The position numbers were made by a program, and so were the translations under genes. Source: Rhodospirillales bacterium (GTDB taxonomy: Bacteria > Pseudomonadota > Alphaproteobacteria > Reyranellales > Reyranellaceae). Taken from it: a stretch of DNA of 36,609 bases. This document shows positions 8,303 through 14,915 of the stretch, piece by piece (the first letter of the stretch is position 1; each line of letters opens with the position of its first letter). A model generated the notes under the pieces. The model searched no databases. It was not told the DNA's origin and worked only from the letters and a program-made list of their open reading frames with translations. Location: the NCBI GenBank assembly GCA_009377525.1, contig WHTW01000073.1, positions 1-36,609 of the forward strand, in the 5' to 3' direction.

Positions 8303-8838
8303 TCGATCCTCCCCTTGCTCTTGATGTCGGCCAAAAGCTTCTCGGCATGCGCCTGGTTGGCCAGCCGCTTGGACGCAAAACGCGGATCGCCGGCCGGCGC
8401 CGTCGCCAGCAGGTAGCTTGCGAGGCTGGATGGCAGCGGCGGCGGCTCGGTCTGCTCCTCTGGCATCTCCACTTCGGCCTGCGTGAAGTAGGTCCACCCG
8501 TCGTCGGTCTTGAAGAAGTCGACGTCCCAATGGAAGGGACCGTCGGTCCAGGAATAGCGCACCTTCTGCAGCGTCTCGCGGCGCTGCGACCACAGCCGCT
8601 CGAAATCGACCGGGCTGATCTCGGTCTCGATTTCGACGACCTGGCCGTCGACCGGCCGCTTGTAGGTGAAGACATGGCGGACCGCGCCGCCCTCCTCGAC
8701 CGAGCGGATGCGCATGCCGGAGACGTCGAGATAGGCCTGGCGCAGGAAGCTCTTGGTCACGCCGGGCCGCTCGGCCAGGCGTCCCTCCAGGCCGCCATCG
8801 TCCCGCAGGACAAACTTTCGTTCGTTCTCGATCGGCAT
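8299..8838 (-). CDS. CYTH domain protein (inorganic polyphosphate/adenylate-cyclase-like fold)
   Basis: A 179-residue protein that opens with IENERKFVL, the E-x-E-R-K signature of CYTH/triphosphate tunnel enzymes, followed by alternating charged strands (RQAYLDV, MRIRSV, HVFTYKR, VVEIETEIS). The family binds triphosphates with a divalent metal; members include triphosphatases and class IV adenylate cyclases. Substrate not predictable here. ATG 8838 is chosen because the signature starts there; the frame upstream is antisense to the aldolase-like gene. Its stop overlaps the enolase start (GTGA). Only 15 bases separate its start from that of the divergent aldolase-like gene. Confidence 0.8.
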   Translation of the reverse strand: MPIENERKFVLRDDGGLEGRLAERPGVTKSFLRQAYLDVSGMRIRSVEEGGAVRHVFTYKRPVDGQVVEIETEISPVDFERLWSQRRETLQKVRYSWTDGPFHWDVDFFKTDDGWTYFTQAEVEMPEEQTEPPPLPSSLASYLLATAPAGDPRFASKRLANQAHAEKLLADIKSKGRIE

Positions 8839-8853
8839 GCTAGTCTCGCTATC

Positions 8854-9993
8854 ATGGCCGCCCAGACCCTCGATGACCTGCCGACCCCCGCCCTCATTCT
8901 CGACCGGGCGATCCTGCGCCGCAACCTCAAGCGCATGAGCGAGCGACTGCGCAATGCCGGCGTCATGCTGCGCCCGCACCTCAAGACCGCCAAGTCGATC
9001 GAGGTCGGCCGCATGGCGATCGAGGGCCATGACGGACGCATCACCGTCTCGACGCTGGCCGAGGCACGTTATTTCGCCGACGGCGGCTTCAAGGACATCC
9101 TCTACGGCGTGGGCGTGGTGCCGTCCAAGCTGCCGGCCGTCGCCGAGCTGCGCCGCCGGGGCGTCAACCTGCGCGTCGTCACCGACAATCTTGCTGTCGC
9201 CAGAGTCATCGCAGATGCGGCCAAGAACGGCGACACCTTCTCGGTGTTCATCGAGATCGACAGCGGCGGCGGCCGCGCCGGGCTGCCATGGCCCGAGCTG
9301 CCGGGCCTTCTGGAGATCGCCCGCATCCTGCACGGCACGCCGGGCGTCGAGCTGGCGGGCGTCATGACGCATGCCGGCCACTCCTATCACGAGAGCACAC
9401 CCGACGGCATCGCGGCGGTGGCCGAGCAGGAACGCCAAGCGATCGTCAGCGCCGCCGAAAAGCTGCGCGTGGCCGGCATTCCCTGCCCCATCGTGTCCGG
9501 CGGCTCGACGCCGACGGCCATGTATTCGCGCGATTTCAGCGGCATCACCGAGATGCGGCCGGGCGTCTATGTCTTCAACGATCTCGACCAGGAATTCATC
9601 GGCTCGTGCGGTCCGCAAGACCTTGCCTTGTCGGTGCTGGCGTCGGTGATCGGGCATTACCCGCATCGCAACCAGGTGCTGGTCGATGCCGGCGCGCTCG
9701 CGCTCTCCAAGGACATCAGTGCCCAGGAGTTCAAGCCGAAGGTCGGCTACGGCACCATCGTCGATGCGCCGGCCAAGGACATGGCCGTCGTCGCCTGCTC
9801 GCAGGAGCACGGCTTCGTCGGCGCCGAGGAGCCGATCCCCTACGGCAACCTGCCGATCGGCTCGCGCGTGCGTATCCTGCCCAACCACGCCTGCATCACC
9901 GCGGCGGCCTACGACCGCTACTACGTCGTCGACAGCGAGCTCGACGGCGGCAAGTCGGTGGTCGACGTCTACGACCGCATCAACGGCTGGTGA
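8854..9993 (+). CDS. D-threonine aldolase / D-serine dehydratase-like PLP enzyme
   Basis: A 379-residue enzyme of the alanine-racemase N-terminal fold with a D-serine dehydratase-like C-terminal domain. The PLP lysine is probably K44 in RPHLKTAKS. VSGGSTPTAMYS binds the phosphate. The late PNHACITAAAYDRYYVVD block supplies the His and Cys (H-x-C) that bind metal in D-serine dehydratases and D-threonine aldolases. Likely reaction: cleavage or dehydration of a D-3-hydroxy amino acid. ATG 8854 (MAAQTLDDLPTPALILD) matches the family start; no clear ribosome site precedes it. Next to the enolase and IlvB-like genes it suggests a hydroxy-acid or D-amino-acid catabolic neighbourhood (inference). Confidence 0.85.
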   Translation: MAAQTLDDLPTPALILDRAILRRNLKRMSERLRNAGVMLRPHLKTAKSIEVGRMAIEGHDGRITVSTLAEARYFADGGFKDILYGVGVVPSKLPAVAELRRRGVNLRVVTDNLAVARVIADAAKNGDTFSVFIEIDSGGGRAGLPWPELPGLLEIARILHGTPGVELAGVMTHAGHSYHESTPDGIAAVAEQERQAIVSAAEKLRVAGIPCPIVSGGSTPTAMYSRDFSGITEMRPGVYVFNDLDQEFIGSCGPQDLALSVLASVIGHYPHRNQVLVDAGALALSKDISAQEFKPKVGYGTIVDAPAKDMAVVACSQEHGFVGAEEPIPYGNLPIGSRVRILPNHACITAAAYDRYYVVDSELDGGKSVVDVYDRINGW

Positions 9994-10057
9994 TGCTGGA
10001 GGCGCGCCACTAGAGGCAGAGTAAACTCCGCCGTAAGTGGCGCGCCTCCAGCATCAC
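9990..10057. terminator. 22-bp perfect palindrome spanning two convergent stops
   Basis: Arms 9990-10011 and 10036-10057 pair perfectly (core GATGCTGGAGGCGCGCCACT). The 24-base centre holds a second stem (GGCAGAGT / ACTCCGCC, one mismatch). Both the rightward stop (TGA 9991-9993) and the leftward stop (10054-10056) lie inside the arms, so each protein ends within the same structure. Probably a bidirectional transcript end; it shares GCGCCACT with the elements at 1285 and 7075. Confidence 0.85.
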
Positions 10058-10821
10058 AACGAACTCACCGTGTGCCCGCCGTCGACGGTCAGCACGCTGC
10101 CCGTCATGAAGCTGCCCGCCTCCGATGACAGCAGCAACAACGCGCCGTCGAGATGCTCGGGCTTGCCGATGCGGCGCTGCGGGATGCGGTCGATCAGACG
10201 CTGGCCGGCGGGTGTCTTCCAGAAGTCGCTGTTCATCTCGGTCTCGATGTAGCCCGGGCAGATCGCGTTGACGCGGATATCGTGCCGCGCCCATTCCATG
10301 GCGAGCGCGCGCGTGAGATGGATCAATCCCGCCTTCGAGGCGTTGTAGGGCGCCACCTGCCCGATGGTGCGCAGGCCCAGGATCGAGGCGATGTTGACGA
10401 TCACGCCGGGCCGCTTCGCCATCAGCCAGCGCTTGCCCGCCGTCTGCGCCACCAGCCAGGCGCCGCGCAGGTTGGTGTTGACCACCGCGTCCCAGTCCTC
10501 GACCGGCATCTCGAGCGCCGGCTTCACGATCGAGATGCCGGCGTTGTTGACCACGATGTCGATCGGACCAAGCGCCTCTTCCACCGCTGCGAAGGCCGCG
10601 GTGATCGAGTCATTCGACTGAACGTCGAGTTCGACGGCGACAGCCTTGCCGACCGAGCTCTGCAATTCCGCCTGTAGAGAGGCGAGCCGCTCGGCGCGCC
10701 GCGCGGCGATGGCGACCGCGGCACCAGCAGCGGCAAGCGTGCGTGCGAAGTGCACACCCAGTCCCGACGATGCACCGGTGACCAGGGCAACCTTGCCCGT
10801 CAGGTCGAATCGCTTGGACAT
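10054..10821 (-). CDS. SDR family oxidoreductase (classical, FabG-like)
   Basis: A 255-residue cytosolic Rossmann-fold NAD(P)-dependent oxidoreductase. Motifs: TGASSGLG (15-22, dinucleotide binding), DVQSND after beta4, NNAGIS, Ser in NIASILG, and Y-N-A-S-K with catalytic Tyr/Lys, then the ICPGYIETEMNSDFW substrate-loop region and the C-terminal SVLTVDGGHT. Length is standard. ATG 10821 with GGGAG upstream. It is divergent from another SDR gene across a 60-base gap. The AARRAER segment after beta2 suggests NADP preference. Substrate unknown. Confidence 0.85.
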   Translation of the reverse strand: MSKRFDLTGKVALVTGASSGLGVHFARTLAAAGAAVAIAARRAERLASLQAELQSSVGKAVAVELDVQSNDSITAAFAAVEEALGPIDIVVNNAGISIVKPALEMPVEDWDAVVNTNLRGAWLVAQTAGKRWLMAKRPGVIVNIASILGLRTIGQVAPYNASKAGLIHLTRALAMEWARHDIRVNAICPGYIETEMNSDFWKTPAGQRLIDRIPQRRIGKPEHLDGALLLLSSEAGSFMTGSVLTVDGGHTVSSL

Positions 10822-10881
10822 CGCGGCTGCTCCCTAGTTTGATGCCCCGCCTTATAGGCGAGCGTCGGTTTCGGGGGAATC

Positions 10882-11643
10882 ATGGATCTCGGTCTCAAGG
10901 GCAAGCGTGTGCTGGTCACCGGCGGCACCAAGAGCATCGGCCGCGCCATCGTCGATGCCTTCTTGGCCGAAGGCGCGGTCGTCGGCTTCTGCGCACGCGA
11001 CGCCAAGCTCGTGAAAGAGCGCGAGACGGACTGGCGATCCAAGCAGCATCGCGTCGAAGGCAGCGCACTCGACGTCACCGACAATGCGGCGCTGAAGAAA
11101 TGGATCGACGATTTCACCGCCAACGGCGGCCTCGACCATTTCGTCGCCAATGTCAGCGCGCTCGGCACCGAGGACAGCGAGGCGGGCTGGCGCAAGGCGA
11201 TCGACATCGACATCGTCTCGACGGTGAACGCCGTCCATCACGCGCGTGCACACCTCGAGAAGACGGGCTACGGCGCCACGCTCACCATCATCGGCACGGT
11301 GTCGTTCGTCGAGATCTCCGGTCCGACCCAGCCCTATCGCTCAGTCAAGGCGGCCCTGGTGCCGTTCGCCAAGTCGCTCGCCATAGACATGGCGCCCAAG
11401 GGCGTGCGCGCCAACGTCGTGTCGCCCGGCACCATCCTGGAGGACGGCAACACCTGGGGCCGCCAGCGCGACGCCGGCGCCGAGCGTTACAAGCGCATGC
11501 TGGCGCGCAACCCGAGCGGCCGCATGGGCACGCCGCAGGAGGTCGCGGCGTGCGTCGTGTTCCTGGCCGGCACCCAGGCCTCGTTCGTGTCGGGCACCAA
11601 CTTCATCGTCGACGGCGCCATGACGGCACGGGTGCAGTACTGA
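10882..11643 (+). CDS. SDR family oxidoreductase lacking the NNAG motif
   Basis: A 253-residue SDR. Cofactor loop TGGTKSIG (14-21) and catalytic Y-R-S-V-K are present, with Ser in IIGTVSFVE. The usual NNAG is replaced by FVANVSALG, and the end is GTNFIVDGAMTARVQY. Start ATG 10882 has GGGGGAA upstream. Its stop overlaps the proposed CTG start of the MFS gene (CTGA), placing it first in a three-gene overlapping set with the carrier and a DsbA-like protein. The enzyme may process the compound moved by the carrier (inference). Confidence 0.83.
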   Translation: MDLGLKGKRVLVTGGTKSIGRAIVDAFLAEGAVVGFCARDAKLVKERETDWRSKQHRVEGSALDVTDNAALKKWIDDFTANGGLDHFVANVSALGTEDSEAGWRKAIDIDIVSTVNAVHHARAHLEKTGYGATLTIIGTVSFVEISGPTQPYRSVKAALVPFAKSLAIDMAPKGVRANVVSPGTILEDGNTWGRQRDAGAERYKRMLARNPSGRMGTPQEVAACVVFLAGTQASFVSGTNFIVDGAMTARVQY

Positions 11644-12842
11644 ACGGCCAGGCCAAGACACCCTGGGCGCTGGTCGGCCTGCTGGTCGCCGCCGGCATGG
11701 TGGCGGCGTTCCATGTCGGCAAGGTGCCGCCCTCGATCCCGTCGATCCGCGACGATCTCGGGGCGGGCCTGCGCCAGGCCGGATGGCTGCTGGCGATGGT
11801 CAACCTGACCGCGGCCATCGGCGGCATGATCATCGCCCTCACGGTCGACCGCTTCGGCCATCGCCGCCTGGTCGTGCTCGGCACCGCGCTCTGCTTCGCC
11901 ACCAGCCTGCTGGGCGCCTTCGCCGGCAGCATCGACCTGCTGCTGGTCTGGCGTTTCCTCGAGGGGCTGGGCTTCATCATCGTCACCGTCTCGGTGCCCA
12001 TCCTCGTGCTGCGCGTCACTCGGCCCACCGACCGCCATCTCGCCATGACGATCTGGACGTCCTACATGCCGGCGGGCGCCGGCGCGATGATGCTGGTCGC
12101 GGCCGTCATCCTGCCCGGCACGTCATGGCGGGCGGTCTGGCTGGTGGCCTCGGGCGCGTCGCTGATCATGCTGCTGGCGCTGCTGTGGCGCGCCGTGCCG
12201 CGTCCCGAACTCGACGCCCAGCCGGTCAGCCGCCGGCCGATCCTGCACGAGATGGCCGAGGTGGCGACCAGCGGCGGACCGCTGGCGCTCGCGCTCTGCT
12301 TCGGCGCCTATTCCTGCTGCTGGCTGGCGATCGTGGGCTTCCTGCCGACTTTGCAGGTCGAGCGACTGGGCTTCTCGACCTCGACGGCCGCCATCGTCAC
12401 CGCGCTGGTCACTGCCGTGAATGTCTTCGGCAACCTGGCGGCGGGCTGGCTGCTGCAGCGCGGGCTGCCGCGTGCCGCGGTGATCGCGGGGGCGGCGTTC
12501 TTCATGGCCTTCTGCGCCGCCGGCATCTTTGTCGACGGCGTGCCCGACCTGTGGCGGCTGGCGCTGGCGGGAGTCTATTCGGCCGTGATCGGCGTGGTGC
12601 CCGGTGCGCTGTTCACCGGCCTGCCCGTGCATTCGCCGCGACCGGAGCTGGTCGGCGCCTCGACCGGGTTGTTGATGCAGGGCTCCAACTTCGGCGGCCT
12701 GATCGGCCCACCCATCACCGGCGCCTTGGTTGCATCGGGTGGCTGGCCCGCCGCTGCATGGCTGACATCCACTGCGTTGGGGGTGGTCGCGGGATCCGCT
12801 CTCTTTCTGCACTGGCGCGAAAGGCGTAAACTCGCGGCATGA
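11640..12842 (+). CDS. MFS transporter with probable CTG start
   Basis: About 400 residues with roughly 12 hydrophobic segments, an inner-membrane major facilitator carrier. TM1 is WALVGLLVAAGMVAAFHVG; the loop after TM2 has DRFGHRR, the family's D-R-x-G-R-R-type motif. The frame has no ATG, GTG or TTG between the SDR stop and codon 20 (ATG 11697), and that ATG would cut TM1 in half. CTG 11640 sits in a CTGA overlap with the SDR stop, where coupled genes normally have ATGA or GTGA, so CTG is the most likely start. The end overlaps the next ATG (ATGA 12839-12842). Substrate unknown. Confidence 0.78.
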   Translation: MNGQAKTPWALVGLLVAAGMVAAFHVGKVPPSIPSIRDDLGAGLRQAGWLLAMVNLTAAIGGMIIALTVDRFGHRRLVVLGTALCFATSLLGAFAGSIDLLLVWRFLEGLGFIIVTVSVPILVLRVTRPTDRHLAMTIWTSYMPAGAGAMMLVAAVILPGTSWRAVWLVASGASLIMLLALLWRAVPRPELDAQPVSRRPILHEMAEVATSGGPLALALCFGAYSCCWLAIVGFLPTLQVERLGFSTSTAAIVTALVTAVNVFGNLAAGWLLQRGLPRAAVIAGAAFFMAFCAAGIFVDGVPDLWRLALAGVYSAVIGVVPGALFTGLPVHSPRPELVGASTGLLMQGSNFGGLIGPPITGALVASGGWPAAAWLTSTALGVVAGSALFLHWRERRKLAA

Positions 12843-13498
12843 TTTACGTCGACGTCGTTTCCGACACGATCTGCCCGTGGTGCTACATCGGCAAAAGGCG
12901 GTTCGAGCGCGCGCTGATGCAGAGCGGCCGCACCGACATCGCCGTGGCCTGGCGACCCTTCCAGCTCAATCCCGACATGCCGCCCGAGGGCATGACGCGC
13001 GACGACTATGTGCGGGCCAAGTTCGGCGGCGGCGACCGGCCGCGCCAGATCTACCAGGCGATCGCCGAGAGCGGCCGCGAGGCCGGCATCGAATTCCAGT
13101 TCTCGCGCATCCGGCGCACGCCCAACACCGTGCTGTCGCACCGCCTGGTGCATTGGAGCGCCAAGAACAACGTGCAGGACGAGACCGTGGGCGAGCTGTT
13201 CAAGCTCTACTTCGAGGAAGGCCGCGACATCGGCGACATGGAGACGGTGGTCGAATGCGCCGTGCGCATCGGCATCGAGGAGCTGCGCGCCCGCCGCTAC
13301 CTGATGAGCGACGAGGGCCGCCAGGAGGTCGTCGCCTCCGATGTCTATGCCCGCCGCCTCGGCATCAACGGCGTGCCCTGCTTCATCGTCAACCGCAAGT
13401 ACGCGGTCTCCGGGGCGCAACCGCCGTCGGCCTTCGTCGAGGTCTTCAACCTCGCCGAACGCGACGCCGCGACCAGCGCGGCGCAGTCGACCGCCTGA
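12839..13498 (+). CDS. DsbA/FrnE-family thiol oxidoreductase-like protein
   Basis: A 219-residue thioredoxin-fold protein of the DsbA/FrnE/2-hydroxychromene-2-carboxylate isomerase group. The active-site C-P-W-C is at residues 12-15 (SDTICPWCYIGKRRFE), the alpha insert spans about 60-165, and the cis-Pro loop is NGVPCFIVN with an extra Cys. No signal peptide, so it acts in the cytosol, as FrnE proteins do. The start overlaps the MFS stop (ATGA). Role: disulfide isomerisation/oxidation or glutathione-linked chemistry; exact substrate unknown. Confidence 0.85.
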   Translation: MIYVDVVSDTICPWCYIGKRRFERALMQSGRTDIAVAWRPFQLNPDMPPEGMTRDDYVRAKFGGGDRPRQIYQAIAESGREAGIEFQFSRIRRTPNTVLSHRLVHWSAKNNVQDETVGELFKLYFEEGRDIGDMETVVECAVRIGIEELRARRYLMSDEGRQEVVASDVYARRLGINGVPCFIVNRKYAVSGAQPPSAFVEVFNLAERDAATSAAQSTA

Positions 13499-13530
13499 GC
13501 GAGCCGATCACGTTCTCCGCAAACAGTCGG

Positions 13531-14182
13531 GTGCTGACCCGTTGTCTCATGCTAGGGGCGTTCGTCGCCTCGTCGGTTGCCATTGCACAGGTCGCTCCAC
13601 GTCCGCTCGACAAATCCGTGCCAGTCGTGGACCCGCGTGCGTCGCAGCCAGAGCATGTAAAGCGGCTCACGATGCTTGGCGTCGACTTTTGCGTACCCTG
13701 GCTCTCGACCTTGAGGGTCAGCCTTACGCCGCCCGGCGGCGCCGATGCGGCCTTGGATGCCGACACAGTCTCGACGTTCAGCCCCGCGCCGTGGCGCCGG
13801 GGGGCAATCCAACCCGGATTGGATGCGTCGGCTGCTCATCAGTGCGACCCCATCTCGCGCCGACTGGGGCTTCCCCGGCGTCTTCAAGCTGCGGACAGGC
13901 AAAGAACTCACCGAGGTGACAGATGGCGATCTATCGACGATCGACGAAATCGCGGCGGCCATCCGGCTCGATCGCGAACGCGGCTACACCAAGATGGAGA
14001 GGCAGTTTCTTCTGCGCACCAATCGGAACATCGTCCTGGTCGTGTGGCGGCCGATCGGCCAGCTGCAAGTCCTCTATCCGATCGCCGACGGTATCGTTGG
14101 GTCTCTCACGGTCATCGACCCCTATCTCGATCGATTGCCATTACTCATAAAGGTGGCGCAGAACTTCTGGCAACCGTGCTGA
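13531..14182 (+). pseudogene. Exported hypothetical protein, probably frameshifted at a G run
   Basis: Two frames look like halves of one gene. The first starts at GTG 13531 or ATG 13549 with a signal peptide (MLGAFVASSVAIAQ) and runs to about 13799. The second, open from 13715 to TGA at 14180-14182, reads WMRRLLISATPSRADWGFP then TDGDLSTIDEIAAAIRLDRE and ends LLIKVAQNFWQPC. They meet at six Gs (13799-13804), where a one-base slip would join them into a protein of about 217 residues. I recognise no family. The alternative is a separate gene of 118-145 residues with a start near 13745 or 13826. Functional status uncertain. Confidence 0.4.
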
Positions 14183-14189
14183 TTAAACT

Positions 14190-14205
14190 TATGTTATGGA
14201 ACATA
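14190..14205. promoter_or_regulatory. Inverted repeat upstream of the TetR gene
   Basis: TATGTT, four bases, AACATA (14190-14195, 14200-14205) in an AT-rich patch within very GC-rich DNA, 33 bases before the TetR-type start. TetR proteins usually bind such a site and repress their own gene. Based on symmetry and position only. Confidence 0.4.
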
Positions 14206-14237
14206 TGATAGGTTTATCGACATGTCGTGAGGTAGTC

Positions 14238-14915
14238 ATGCCGGCCAATCCCGCACGAACAGAGCGCACCCGCAGCGAAATCCTCGATCATGCCGGACGG
14301 CTGTTCCGCCTGCGCGGCTATGCCGGCACCAACATCGACGACGTGATGCTGGCGGCCGGGCTGACGCGCGGCGCCTTCTATGCGCACTTCAAGTCCAAGG
14401 ACGACCTGTTCACCGAGGCCGTCATCGCCGGCACCGGCCTGCGCGCGCGGCTGCGCGGCGCGGAGCCCGCTGCGGTGCTGAAGGCCTATCTCGACAAGGC
14501 CGAGCTGGTCGCGAGCGCGCCGACCTGCGTGCTCGCCGCCCTGACCTCCGACGTTGCCCGTGCGCCGCTGCCGGCGCGGCTGGCCTATGCCAACCTCCTC
14601 CATGCGGCGATTGGCGAGCTGGCCGGGGCAAAGAAGCGCAAGCTCGATGCCGACGCGACGGTGGCGGTGGTCCTGGCGGTCGGTGCGGTCGCGCTCGCCC
14701 GCGCCTCGGGCGACACGCGGCTCAGCGACTGGCTGCTGCGTTGCGCCGAACGGGCCGTGCAGCCCCTGCTCAAGCCGCGAGCTTCGCCAAGGAAGAAACG
14801 ATCGACGTCACGCCGGAAAGCCGCTGGCGCTCGTCGTTCCAGGCGCGCTGCACGATCACGCGGTGGTCGGGGCGCAGGCGCACCAAAGGCGCGTTCTTCT
14901 GCAGCCAGGCGATGA
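14238..14915 (+). CDS. TetR family regulator with an Arg-rich tail antisense to mfd
   Basis: A 225-residue protein from ATG 14238 (GTGAGGTAG upstream); an in-frame ATG at 14196 adds 14 unlikely residues. Residues 8-55 are the TetR helix-turn-helix (RSEILDHAGRLFRLRGYAGT, then VMLAAGLTRGAFYAHFKSKD). The ligand/dimer domain ends near LRCAERAVQPLL. After that about 47 residues are almost all Arg, Ala, Ser, Gly and Lys, encoded by DNA that is antisense to the last 146 bases of mfd. The tail is unlike TetR folds and probably arose by loss of the original stop codon. The target may be the preceding region or itself. Confidence 0.8.
   Translation: MPANPARTERTRSEILDHAGRLFRLRGYAGTNIDDVMLAAGLTRGAFYAHFKSKDDLFTEAVIAGTGLRARLRGAEPAAVLKAYLDKAELVASAPTCVLAALTSDVARAPLPARLAYANLLHAAIGELAGAKKRKLDADATVAVVLAVGAVALARASGDTRLSDWLLRCAERAVQPLLKPRASPRKKRSTSRRKAAGARRSRRAARSRGGRGAGAPKARSSAARR

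Noticed and set aside
8299..9888. CYTH gene extended upstream to 9888
   Set aside because: The extension is antisense to the well-supported PLP enzyme, and the E-x-E-R-K signature belongs at the very N-terminus.
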